64,000 bases of DNA from Musa acuminata AAA Group (Eukaryota > Streptophyta > Magnoliopsida > Zingiberales > Musaceae): the NCBI RefSeq assembly GCF_036884655.1, contig NC_088357.1, positions 45,719,501 to 45,783,500 of the forward strand, given 5' to 3'. Each line of letters starts with the position of its first letter. The first letter of the stretch is position 1. Shown here piece after piece: positions 11,537 to 27,774 of the stretch. A program made the position numbers and the translations under genes. The notes under the pieces were generated by a model that was not told the DNA's origin, made no database searches, and was given only the letters and a program-made list of their open reading frames with translations.

Positions 11537-12201
11537 CTGCAACGAAGTGCATGTTGTGTGTGGCCATAAGGAGGTGTCTGATGTAAGCTACTTTCGTGGT
11601 GGCACATAATAGCCAAACAACCTGCTTGAGATTAAGTTTGTTGTTTTATGTTCTTAGTAGCTGGTTTCAACACATGTGAAAATAAAAATAAGATAATTGA
11701 ACTTGATTCACTTCGTTGGCCTCTGCTACCATGCCATTGATCCTATGTATGAGCTTCTTTCTTCTTCGGTTCTTGGAATATTGCTCAGTCGAAGAGATCT
11801 GTCACTCTTAAGAAACATATGGGGAGAGAGATGACAATCCTCTTCTCATGCGGTGACAATTCTTTGTCCACTTCAGCACAACCTTCTCTCCACCGGAAAA
11901 GAACCTTAATTTTCTTGGTGCTGAACTCTTCCCTCCGAAATGACCCTAGTCGTTGATCGTCCGATCAACGGTGCAGATGATGGCCTCGATTCGTGACTCA
12001 AACCATGACTCGTTTCCTTCGACCGAATCCACAGGAGAGCAATACTTTATTCCACCTTCGTGGCCGTACCGCAAATCTACCCACCCGGTCGTTAGATTAA
12101 CGAAGACGAAACGCTCGTGGGACCCACCCTTTGGCACCGACAGCGAGAAAGACGGGTGACGTCATCTAAGCCGTCACCTCACTGGCGGTGACCGCATCGC
12201 G
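11537..12201 (+). promoter_or_regulatory. Upstream module of GSTU pseudogene A
   Basis: Segmental duplication copy 1 resumes here and matches 15120-15272 and 16562-17213. It carries the near-palindrome CGTTGATCGTCCGATCAACG (11951-11970), a GTGGGACCCAC box (12117-12127) and a perfect TGACGTCA (12157-12164), the core bound by TGA-type bZIP factors. The other GSTU copies keep the first of these and most keep the second, but not the TGACGTCA. Confidence 0.6.
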
Positions 12202-12897
12202 ATGGGGGAGGTAGACACGAAGGGGGTGGTGCTGCTGGACTTTTGGGTGAGCGCGTTATTATTTATATAAATAATATGATAATTATATAAATAATTATAA
12301 ATAAAGAGATATTATAAAAATATGATAATTATATTATTTTTAAATTAATAATATATATGAAATATTTATTTAAATTATTTCATAATGTTGGAGATCACGA
12401 TTGATATACTATATTATCATAATTTTTAATTTAAAATTATTATAATATATTATTAAAATATTAAAATGACTATGATAATTTTTCATAATTTATTTTTCTC
12501 AATACTATCCATTTTAATATGCACCCGTTTATTCTCGGCACTCTTTAATGTTTTATTTCATGTATCAGATCTATGAATGCGGGACAAGGCTATGGAAGCT
12601 CAAGCGTGAGGGACAGGCGGCGGCGGCCAAGGAGGTGTTCGTCGGGAACCTGAAGCTGTTGGAGGGCGAGCTGGGAGACAAGAAGTACTTCGCCGGCGAC
12701 GCCTTCGGCTTCGTCGACATTGCGCTCGTCCCCTTCGTGTCCTGGTTCTACAGCTACGAGACCTGCGCCGGCTTCAGCATAGAGGACCTAGCGCCAAGCG
12801 GTGCATGGAGCGCGAGAGCGTGGCCAAGCCACTGTCCGACCCCCACAAGGTCTACAAGTTCGTAGGCGTCCCCAAGAAGATATATGGAGTCGAGTAG
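12202..12897 (+). pseudogene. Tau-class GST pseudogene A
   Basis: This broken GSTU copy keeps only 17-18 codons of exon 1 (12202-12254, [10 protein letters not shown] to FWVSA), joined directly to AT-rich intron sequence like that inside the intact gene at 17214. Most of the GSH-binding half and the splice donor are gone. Exon 2 starts after CAG at 12569 (IYECGTRLWKLK) and carries a 19-base deletion near 12795, between two CAAGC repeats, that shifts the frame and destroys the C-terminal half. A TC/TA microsatellite follows the gene end. It is the copy 1 partner of the gene at 17214. No function is expected. Confidence 0.88.
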
Positions 12898-12966
12898 TCT
12901 ACAATAGTGGTAGTGACTGTGTGTTGCGTCGTGTTTGCCTGCTACGTTGAAATCCCTGTTGTGTTG

Positions 12967-12968
<2 letters not shown>

Positions 12969-13006
<38 letters not shown>

Positions 13007-13123
13007 GTATATATATATATATATATATACACATGTATATATACATATGTATGTATACATGTACATACATATGTATATATACATGTACATACATATATAT
13101 ATATATATATACATATATATACA
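12969..13123. repeat. Compound (TC)n / (TA)n / (TACA)n microsatellite
   Basis: About 35 bases of TC run into about 115 bases of alternating purine-pyrimidine sequence with TATATG and TACATG motifs. It starts about 70 bases after the end of the GSTU pseudogene. The frames through it are artefacts. Confidence 0.9.
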
Positions 13124-13124
13124 A

Positions 13125-15272
13125 GTGGATCTCTGATCACATAAATAATTATATGGATGGTGACAAATGATGGGAAGAAAGAACTGACTTGTTCTTTCCA
13201 ATAAAATAAACAAAACATCATAGATCAAGAAATAATTGAAATGTGAAGATTAGTCTCGAGTGAGAATTAAAAAGCACTAGATTCGATAGAGTAAGAAATG
13301 ATTGGGTCGGTCAAGAGTATGGCGTCTATCGATTGGGATAGACACTTTATGAAGTGACATATGAATCCAAATAATTTAAATTTTATTTGAATCTCAACCA
13401 TAAATATTATTTTCTTACCACATATTTGATTTAAAAATACCATGATGGCCTTAATCTTCATACCCTACGCCTTATAATTTGATATAGAAAATATTCATTT
13501 TGATCCAAAGCTCGACATGTATCAGTCACATCATTATAAAACGATAATGGATCTGAACTGACGACTCTACCATGCCAGCGAAACTTAATAGTTTTGAATA
13601 TTTTCTAATCGATTAACACACAGATGGTTCTCTGTGGAAAGTGCAAATTTCTTCCATTGATTTCTCTCGGTTGACGTGGAGAACAGGCGTTATGAGCAGA
13701 ACGAAACAATTTATAGGTAGAAGCAATTCACTAGGAGTCACTCATTCTTCGATGAAACTTGGTTTGAGAGGTAGGCAGTCCCCTATACTCGATAGCCTCT
13801 TGGTCGTGCCTCCACGCCAACAACCCTGCACAACAAGCCTATGCCGGGAGTGTCCTAACTCGATCCCTTCAATGTTTTACTAAGGAAAGCTGAGGGAGTA
13901 GAAGGTAATAACATCAACAGTATAATCAAGGAAGTAAATGGTCTTTTATGCTTGCTTGTCCCGTCTTGACCTAAGGCTTAGCTTTTATACTTGGATGCTA
14001 GGTAGAGCAGATGAGCCTTCGTTAAGGCCCCCCCTTATCTTGCATAGCAGAGACATTTCATGTGAGCGGCAGGCTTGTTGACGTGTGCTCCTAGGGGCGG
14101 CAACTAGGGAATGTTGGGATGACGTCTTTGGTCTAGCTTCCTTGATTTTTGGGTCAAGCAGGGCATGGTCCCTTCATCATTCGTCTGGAAGGGAAAGCTG
14201 GTGAAGTTATGTTATATCGTTGACTATTAATGCGAAGTCAAGTTTATTTTCCTAACAACAAAATTGTGATGAGTGAATCTTGTGAGTCTATTTCAAGAAG
14301 TTGGGGTAGGCAATATGACCTCGTGTTGACAATCATAAGAAGTAGGTGGTTTTGAGTTTTTATTTAGGTATTACTTACACGAGAAAAGTTAGAGGTGCCA
14401 GGATTATCCCTATCACTATTTATAAGTTAACTAGGGAGAATCGACATAAAAATAAACGCATATGATTAACAAGATCGGTCTCTTTCTAATTTCTCCTTCC
14501 ACATTCCAATCCGAAGTTTGATTTAAAAAAAAAGACTACATTGGATCAACAAAAAGTATTTCTAATTGATCTTTATATTTCTAGTTTCTTTAATCATATT
14601 CTAATCCCACATCATACATAAAGAATGCCTCGGATCGACAATACCTCAGGCGATCAGGACGTGAGATGCGGCTAAAGTTGCTTGTTCCGAACCAAGTTAA
14701 GCTAACCTACTCAAAACGACTTGATATCAGATCATAATAATAATATAATAATATTAATATTATTATTATTGTTGTCGTTGTTGTTAAGTATTCTGATAGC
14801 CGCCTAACAGATGCAAAGAAGACAAGTAGAGAGTTACCGTAGCAGCCAGACAAAGCCAATTGTACATAGCAAAGCGTAGCAATGCCACCTGATGTACGTG
14901 ATCGCACCGCTGCATGACAAGCCATGCTACGTGTTTGCCACAGCATGTTGTGTAGTGCGTCAATGCGCTCCACAATAATATATATCTCACCTGCTACCTC
15001 GTCAAATTTGGTGCAGCTGTCGCTGCTGCTGCTGCTGATGATGATCGATCCCATTGAATCTGGTGCTGCTGTCGCTGCTGCTGCTGATGATGATGATCGA
15101 TCCCATTGAATCTGGTGCTGCTAACGCAGTGCATGCGTGTGTAAGCTACTTTTGTGGTGGCACATAATAGTCAAACAGTCTGCTTGAGATCAAGTTTGCT
15201 GTGCTAAGTTCTTAGTAGCTGATTTGAACACATGTAAAAATAAATTAAGATGATTGAATTTGATTCTCTTCA
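13125..15272 (+). repeat. Segmental duplication copy 2, left part
   Basis: It aligns with 5489-6678 and 11537-11717. It differs by an extra block at 13588-14471 and by a local doubling of a ~53-base CTG/ATG-rich unit at about 15010-15115. It lacks the copia and so serves as the empty site. Confidence 0.75.
13588..14471. other. Extra block of about 0.88 kb present only in duplication copy 2
   Basis: Copy 1 passes directly from AAACTTAT to the AT/CTTTCTAATTTC stretch, while copy 2 has 880 more bases at that point. No terminal repeats, coding family or RNA gene are recognised. It could be an insertion in copy 2 or a deletion in copy 1. Confidence 0.5.
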
Positions 15273-16561
15273 GGAAGTAATATATTCTTGATAATTTTCA
15301 CTTTTCATCTGATGTTTACTAAGACACTCTCAGATGATCAAAGCTTGATTAAGATTCAAGTTAAAAAATAATCATTTTTTATATGTCGAAGTTGAAGTTG
15401 ATTTTTTTTCTTTTGAAAAATTAAAAAAAAAAACTTGTGTTACTTTCAAAAGGTACTTTATCTTTGCTTCTTTTTTTTTCACTTTCTACGATAAAGAAGT
15501 ATTATTAAAAAAAATATTAAAAATTTGAACTTAAGTTACTTTCAAATTTAACGATAGGAAATATACCATCAACTGACACATGATTATCATATAAGATCCA
15601 AGTCATTCTCTATCCATCTATATCTTCAAAGATTCAAAGTAAAAAAATATAAGATTTTTTCTTGTTCATTATAACAAATGAGACAAGCATAAAAAAAATT
15701 TTATAAGATAAGCAATCCTAAACTTCATTCTCTTCGATTATGATATAGAAGATTATCGTATATTTTTTTTTCTCTTTCATTGTATAAAAATATATTATGC
15801 CTTTTGCATAATATATTTCTTTCTATCTTTCAAACCCTTTCGTATGCCTTTTGCACTTAATTATGATATGTACAAGTGTAAGAAAATCTTTCAAAAAATG
15901 GAAACAGTGAGAATAAACCAAAAAAACCATCATATACCTCTCATCTTTATTCTCTGTATTCGCATCATTCACACACTAGTATATTTTTTAATGTCTCTTC
16001 AAATGTTCATACATGCCAAAAGAAATAATCTTATAATAAAAATTATAAATCTATTTTTTTCATTACATAGAATTAATAAAATATATTATTTATAAATCAT
16101 CTTTATTGAGATATTTTATTAGTTAATGCACTATTGCATAGTTGGTATATCTTATGTCTGCGTGTCCTTGTGATTAAGATAATGAATAGAAATGAAATGT
16201 TGTATGCATATTATCTTCTTTTTTTTTTTTTGGTGAAAACAACTCACATCTAACTTTCTTTTCCTTTATCAGCACAATCCTCTTCTTTTTTTTTTTCTCC
16301 CAATCTTTTTCAAGTTCTCTGTTTATCACACTTATTGCTTGCATCACAAGTTAGGTTTCATTGATCCTACCATATGGGTTGGCCATCCATCAACAACGAT
16401 ACAATATAGATATTTATGGGTTTTATAAAGGACAAATGCATTTCCATTTGTATTTTCTATTCCTAGACAAGTCCATGCAGATGAAAACAATTGAGGCGCT
16501 CACCATCTCCATCCACATGAATGGAGATGAGACCACTAAAGATATTTTTGTGGTGTGGCAA
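15273..16561. other. Second extra block of about 1.3 kb present only in duplication copy 2
   Basis: Copy 1 joins CTTGATTCACTTC directly to GGCCTCTGCTACC; copy 2 separates the matching points by about 1.29 kb. The content is AT-rich with poly-T runs and no supported gene. Short frames at 15844-16095 and 16361-16585 have no recognisable family. Confidence 0.5.
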
Positions 16562-18245
<1,684 letters not shown>

Positions 18246-18423
18246 TCTTCAATAGTACTAGTGATTGTGTGTTGCATCGTGTTTGCCTGCTTTGTTGCAG
18301 CTCCTTTGTGTGTCTGATGGCATTATAGTTGCCATCTCTGTTGTCTTCTTGAATAAGATCACTTTCTTGATGGTGTTATGTGGCATATGCAGCAAAGCAT
18401 CATCTCATTGGAAAATAGGCAAT

Positions 18424-18448
18424 ATTCTCTCTCTCTCTCTCTCTATCT
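18424..18448. repeat. (CT)n microsatellite behind GSTU gene B
   Basis: A short CT run in the probable 3' UTR, about 180 bases after the stop. A similar run sits at the matching place behind gene E. Confidence 0.85.
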
Positions 18449-18604
18449 CTTCCTTAAGTGCCGTTGGTATGTACAAGTCAAAATAATTTTTAATGGTTTC
18501 TTAATGTCCAAGCAAGAATTTAAAATTTAAAGGGGAATGGAGTTGATTCACCAGTTCTTAATGGCTTCTTAATATCATGAAATTTTATGTTATTTATCTG
18601 AAAA

Positions 18605-18605
<1 letters not shown>

Positions 18606-18694
<89 letters not shown>
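18606..18694. repeat. (TA)n microsatellite
   Basis: About 89 bases of pure TA between GSTU genes B and C. The unit behind gene D has only a short TATATCTATACATATATA at the matching place (25880), so the run expanded in this copy. Confidence 0.95.
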
Positions 18695-18697
<3 letters not shown>

Positions 18698-18699
18698 AT

Positions 18700-20570
<1,871 letters not shown>

Positions 20571-20707
20571 TCTACAATAGTAGTAGTATTGTAGACAATC
20601 AAACATGGTGTTTGCCTGCATTGTTGCAGCTGCTTTGTGTGTCTGATGGCATTGCAGTTGCCCTCTCTGAATAATACATCGTATCTTTCTTGGTGGTGTT
20701 ATATGGG

Positions 20708-20835
20708 ATTGATGGGGGATATAAAGAGGAATAACCTTTGTATATGAACAAATACTAAAAAATCATAATACGCGGCGGAATTAAATAGTAACACAATCAA
20801 ACAGAACACCAAGATATACGTGGAAAACCCTTTAA
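20708..20835 (-). mobile_element. Fragment of a Tnt1-like copia LTR
   Basis: The block starting TGATGGGGGATAT is the reverse complement of the LTR end seen at 30000-30125, sharing TATATGAACAAATACT, GCGGAATTAAAT and AAGATATACGTG. It is about 130 bases of the same family as the outer copia at 29519-42863, in the opposite orientation. Confidence 0.75.
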
Positions 20836-21925
20836 GCATTAAAGTAGAGGATATTGATGAAACTATATGTGTCGATCATGATCCTCTTTACTCAAGCGTT
20901 AATCATTCTTATAGAGACCACCAGGGCGTCATCATAGTTTGGATCAAGGTACTCCATCTCCTAATCTTTAAGATTATTTCTAAGTCATCTTTTGTCCTCA
21001 GGCATTTATTGATGGTGACTCGAGCATAGGCTATACAACCGAAGGTACTATCCCCTCTCGAGATAGGTCCCCTGATGATGACATCGATCTTCCTCTCCAC
21101 CAAGCCTAAAAGGCTAGGGGAAAAGGTTCCTAAGGTCTCCGAATGAATTCATCGAGGTGCCTCTTATGAATAAGCTCCTTGATTTGTTCATTCAAATCAT
21201 GATATTCTTCCATGTCATGACCATAGTGATGGTGGAAGTTACAATATTTGAATTTGTCCCCCTTTTCCTATTGTATCTTTATCGATTAAGGGTCCTTAAA
21301 GAACCCTTTTCCCTTTATCTATAAGGAGACCTCACTTCTCGTCGTATTAAGAGTTAACTTGGGTCTTGAGCGAGGCAACTTAGGTCGATCTTGTTTTCTT
21401 CGAGGTGACCTAAGGGTGGGAGCTAACGGTGGTCTCTCCTCTCGCAACCTCTTGTGCATCTCTTCCTACTTACTTCAAACCATTTCCTTGGCAACTCTAT
21501 GTTAGTTAACCCTCTAAGGACCTCTCCACCAATGATTAAAAAAGGTGAGAGGGCTTGAGCCTCCTCATGAAAGCTTGAATTACAAGTGACGAATGGGCAT
21601 CTTGCACGTCTTAAATTTCATTGGTGAATTAAGCGATGAAGTTAGAGAGTATCTCTTCCTCCTCTTACTTAAGCTCGAGCAACATTGTTGTTGATGGCCT
21701 CGGGATTACATTCCTAATGAAGTAGAGTTAGAACTCCTTTGTGAGCTGAGTGAATGAGTTTACCAAGTATGGCTCCAGATGAGTGTACCACTCCTGCATT
21801 GGGCCTCTCAACGTCATTGGGAACATGCAGCACATCATAGCATCTATAGTGTCATAGAGAAACATCTAGGTATGGAAGGTGACAATGTATTCAACTTGGT
21901 CGATTTTGCCATCAAAGGCTTCTAG
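20836..21925 (-). pseudogene. Ty3/gypsy gag-protease fragment
   Basis: Minus-strand reading from 21925 gives SLEAFDGKIDQVEY, then TLRGPMQEWYTHLEPYLVN, then SLVIQAFMRRLKPS, typical of the plant Ty3/gypsy gag core. It continues with KYCNFHHHYGHDMEEY and ends in a protease-like stretch (DPNYDDALVVS, then IDTYSF where active elements have DTGSS). Stops and frame changes are frequent. No RT, RNase H or integrase follows; the fragment is cut on both sides by LTR pieces of other families. Confidence 0.8.
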
Positions 21926-22796
21926 TGATAGTATATGAGTACCCCAATCTTTGATACTGGACTTATAGATCTAGAAGTTGCAAATCTAGTACACCAGTCA
22001 TTCGGAGTGATGGCTAATCTTCTGAGGGTTATTGAATACCGATAGAGGACCATTCGCTCCCAATGTCATGAGAAGAATATTCCATATATTTTTGCTCAAA
22101 TAAATCCCTGGCAAGGGCCATTCGGATTGAGAGAGAAAGAGTTCTCCGAGAGAATCCGATTAGAGCGAGATTCGAGTAGAAACCATATGGACCTTACAGC
22201 ACCATTCTTGATATATGGTCTCTGGGATATTAGATGGATAACGGTCTATATATACATGATAAGTGAAAACAAATATATCCAATGGATTGGTTTCCCTTGT
22301 ATCGTTTAGGGATTATGGTGTATGTCCTAGTATATCTGCAGTCGATAAGTCAAGTGAATTATTATAAAGATAATAATTCACTGAGCTAGAAGAAGTTCTA
22401 ACAAGTATGACTCATGGCCAACTCGATATTAGGCTTAGAAGGTCATACATATTTGATAGGTGTTGCGACGAGTAGAGGTTTGAATATGAGATACCCGTTG
22501 AAACCCCTATTTTATTAGATATTCAATAAGCCCTTAAATTATTGGATCCTATGGATGTGATCTAATAAGAGTCAATAAGAGATTATTGGATAGAGATCCA
22601 CTAATCTAATAGGTTTGGGTAGTTCGATGGAGATCTAATACCCAATAGGGCAGGATCCATTATGGTTAAGTTGATAAGAAACTTCTATAAATAGGAGAGG
22701 ACCAAAGGGCCATTAGGTAACTCTTTTTTACTACCAACTCCTATTCTCCTCTGCCTTCTCCTTCTCAACCAACAGCCTATATTTGAGCACATACAA
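21926..22796 (+). mobile_element. Partial LTR related to the inner copia element
   Basis: It aligns with 31376-32110 of the 5' LTR of the inner copia, with clear divergence. Shared words include AAATCCCTGGC, AGAGAGAAAGAGTTCTCCG and GGTCTCTGGGATATTAGATG. The LTR TATA (CTATAAATAGGAG near 22692) is kept. It ends exactly where the GSTU exon 1 fragment begins, so the LTR has replaced the promoter and first codons of pseudogene D. Confidence 0.8.
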
Positions 22797-23952
22797 GGGG
22801 ACAAGAGCCCGTTGCTGCTCGAGTCCAACCTGGTGTACAAGACGATCTCGGTCCTCATCCACGGTGCTAAGCTGGTGTGCTAGTGGTCTCTCATCCTCCA
22901 TGTCATCGACGAGGCGTGGCTCGGTATTATATTTTTAAAAATTATATTAAGATTTTTTTATTTATAAAAATAAAATATTTAATTTAGTTTCTTGTAATGT
23001 ATTCAATTCTCATTATGAAAATATCACACATGTTATCACATATAAAAAAAATAACACTATAATAAGATTAAAAAATAATTTTATGATTTATTTTTTATCA
23101 TTCAAAAAAATAAAAATGATAGGAGTTTTATTAAGAAATGAAGTGTGATTGTGTTATTTAATTATTTAAATTTTTATATTTTTGAATATTTTATTGAAGA
23201 GTGAAGCAATAGGTAGAAAGTGAAATAGAAAAGTTATAGAAGAAAAAATTAATATCGATAAAAATAGTTTATAAAATTATCTTTTTAACCTTATTTACAT
23301 GCGATATTTTTATTCAGAAAATTAAGAAAAAAAATGAAGTTAAGTATTTTATTTTTATAAATTTAAGAACTTCAATATAACTCTTAAAAGTATAAGAATC
23401 GAGATACTAAACATAGCAAACTCCTTAAGTAATATATAATTAGATCACTTTCCCCACATATGTATTTTTTTAGAAAATTTTATCCTATTAAAGAATCTAT
23501 GTTTTTTGATCGAGAAATAAATTCTCGATTATCTGCTCGTCTTATCAGAATAATTGTACAGCACCTGTTTGTTCTCAGCACTCTTTAATGTTTCCTTGAT
23601 GCATCAGTTCTATGAATGCGGGACAAGGCTGTGGAAGTTCAAGGGCTCAGAACAGGCGGCGGCCAAGGAGGTGTTCATCGGGAACCTGAGGCTGCTGGAG
23701 GGCGAGCTGGGAGACAAGAAGTACTTCGCCGGCGACGCCTTCGGCTTCGTCGAAATCGCGATCGTCCCCTTCGGACGCTGGTTCTACAGCTACATGACCT
23801 GCGCCGGCTTCAGCATAGAGGAGGCAGCGCCGAACCTGGTGGCGTGGGGCAAGCGGTGCATGGAGCGGGAGAGCGTGACCAAGGCACTGTGCGACCCCCA
23901 CAATGTCTACGAGTTGGTGAGCATCCTCAGGAAGAGAGATGGAGTCGAGTAG
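22797..23952 (+). pseudogene. Tau-class GST pseudogene D
   Basis: The exon 1 remnant at 22797-22924 starts at [10 protein letters not shown] and ends before the splice donor. It has lost the start, the catalytic serine region and the donor; the cis-proline position reads Ser (ISVLIH), and a TAG replaces the GSH-binding Glu. Exon 2 at 23608-23952 is fully open (FYECGTRLWKFKGSEQ to RKRDGVE, 114 codons plus stop) with several unusual changes (FGFVEIAIVPFGRW). The two parts are separated by AT-rich DNA. The good state of exon 2 suggests that exon 1 was lost fairly recently, by replacement with the LTR fragment. Confidence 0.88.
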
Positions 23953-23984
23953 TCTACAATCGTAGTAATGATGATAAATGTTAT

Positions 23985-25080
23985 TCCAAAAATTTTATAT
24001 TTTTGATAATTTTTTAATATTTAATTATCATAAAATTATTTTAAAATAGTATTAACCATTTCAGAAATTATGTCCTAGTAGTGATTTCATAAAATTTTAA
24101 GTTGGTTTTGTAAGTGTTAATGAAGTTACACTCAAATTTTAATTAAGTTACACTCAATTACAATATCAATTCAAGAAATCTTAAAATTTGATAATTAATT
24201 ACTATAAATATATTTTAAAAATAAAAAAAAAAGTATAAATCATTTTAAGATTATGTTCTCATAGTTCTATGAAAGATTGGGTTGGTTTAGTTTAAGTTGA
24301 TTAGGTTATGCTCGAGATTGATCTAAGTTATAATCAAAATTATTTTTTTTAAAGTAATCTAGATAATTAATTATCGTAAATTAATGTATGGATAAAAAAT
24401 GATACTAATTATCTTATATACATGGGAAGGTAGTTTCATAGAAATCTAAGTTGGTTTAGTGGAGCTTGAACAAGTTATATTCCAAATTAAACTAAATTAC
24501 ACTTAAATCACAAAATATATTCAAAAAATTATAATTTAAATAATTAATTACCATAAAATCCTCGAAAAAATTTAAAAAACTAATCACCTTATCATAGAGG
24601 TTATATAAAAGTTTGGATTAGTTTAATAGATATTGATAAAGTTACACTTGATTATGATATCTGTCACGACCCCAAGTGAGTCAACTGGTTAATAATTATA
24701 TTTTGATCCTTCAATCATGGACCAAAATACTTAAGCGGGAGTTAATGTATTACACTCATCATACTAATATAAGCCAATCTTACACATTTTAACATAATAT
24801 ACTTATCAGACTCATATAAGCCAATCATACATATTCTCACTTCCCATGTGAGACTAATGGGATGTTACAATATCAGTTTAAGAAATTATAAAATTTATTA
24901 ATTATCATTAATTTTTTCAAACACAAATGATATTAATAATCTAAAAATAATATTTTAGTTATTTATGAATATTTTGGTTCGTTTAATAGAAGTATACTTG
25001 GTTATACATGGAATTGAACTAAGTTACACTCAAGTTATATTGGATCACAGAACTTATTCAAAAAAAATTAAATTTTAATT
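23985..25080 (+). repeat. Degenerate tandem array, period about 175 bp
   Basis: Two anchor motifs recur in fixed order: an AATTAATTA(C/T)CATAAA block at about 24016, 24193, 24363, 24541 and 24895, and a TTTCATAGAAAT...GTTGGTTTAGT...AAGTTACACT block at about 24079, 24258, 24429, 24596 and 24955. Spacing is 167-179 bases, except for the interval that includes the inserted solo LTR. At least five diverged, AT-rich monomers are present, with no coding content. Confidence 0.65.
24662..24869 (+). mobile_element. Solo LTR, 208 bp, with 5-bp target duplication
   Basis: The segment begins TGTCACGACCC and ends GGGATGTTACA, and is flanked by ATATC on both sides (24657-24661 and 24870-24874). Removing it restores the local repeat sequence GATATCAGTTTAAGAAAT, which matches a neighbouring monomer. 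No internal region, primer site or second LTR is present, so it is a solo LTR left by recombination. Confidence 0.8.
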
Positions 25081-25900
25081 ATATTTCTTTTATTATTTGA
25101 GAAAAAGATGTCAAAAGTAAAACTTAGAGTAGGGGCCACCATCGGATAAAACACCAAGGAGATTACCATTTGTAAATCCCTCTTTGCTATTTATAATCTT
25201 ATTTTTAAAAATTATTATTATTTCTGAATTAGCTCTTTATGAATGTATGTAAATATTTCTTTTCTTCTTTGTTTTTTTAATCTTCATCTCTTTCCTCCTC
25301 ATCTTTCTTCTCATTCGCATCTTCCTCCTCGTACGAAAATAAGAGAGGCGAAGAGCGTTATCAATAAAGAGCATCAGTGGTGAGCATTGTTAGTGATAAA
25401 TGATGATGATAATAGTATCGACAAGGAGTTGGATAAAATAAAGGATCGTAGGAAAGAAAAAAAAAAGATAAATTTGATAATACTTATTTATAAAAATAAT
25501 AAAAATAAATATTTGTATTATTTTTTCAGGAGTTGTCAACGATACGAGTTGTGAATAGTAAATAGGAGCTTTGAATAGTAAACTCCAAAAACTTAAAGTA
25601 AAACTTTATTTGCTAAAATACTCATGAATTAAACAAGAATCATTTAAAACAGTGACCATTGGACAGTCTTATGTGCTATCCATCTAACTCGAACTACACT
25701 TGCTTCAACAAGTTCACCCAATTAATGGTTGGAGTAGACAACTCCAATCACAATTATTTTGACAAGCCAAAATAATTTTTAATGATTTCTTAATGTCCAA
25801 GCAATAATTTAAAATTTAAAGGGGAATAGAGTTGATTCACCTTAATATCATGAAATTTTATGTTATTTATCTTAAAAGTATATTATATCTATACATATAT
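25081..25900. other. Intergenic region between GSTU units D and E
   Basis: AT-rich sequence with no supported gene. From about 25770 it becomes similar to 18490-18605 (AATTTAAAATTTAAAGGGGAA), which marks the left edge of the unit shared by genes C and E. Confidence 0.5.
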
Positions 25901-27559
<1,659 letters not shown>

Positions 27560-27737
27560 TCTACAATAGTAATAGTAGTGACTGTGTGTTGCATGGTGTT
27601 TGCCTGCATTGTTGCAGCTGCTTTGTGTGTCTGATGCCATTGTAGTTGCCCTCCCTGTTTATCTTCTTGAATAATAGACCTTCTCGGTGGTGTTATGTGG
27701 CACCTGCAGCTTCATCTCATTAGAAAATAGGCAGAAC

Positions 27738-27774
27738 TCTCTCTCTCGCCTCTCTCTCTCTCTCTCTCTCTCTA
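27738..27774. repeat. (CT)n microsatellite behind GSTU gene E
   Basis: A CT run with one CGC interruption in the probable 3' UTR, about 180 bases after the stop. It matches the position of the run behind gene B. Confidence 0.85.

Noticed and set aside
12899..13228. Frames of Tyr/Ile and Arg/Glu repeats
   Set aside because: Direct translation of TA and TC microsatellites.
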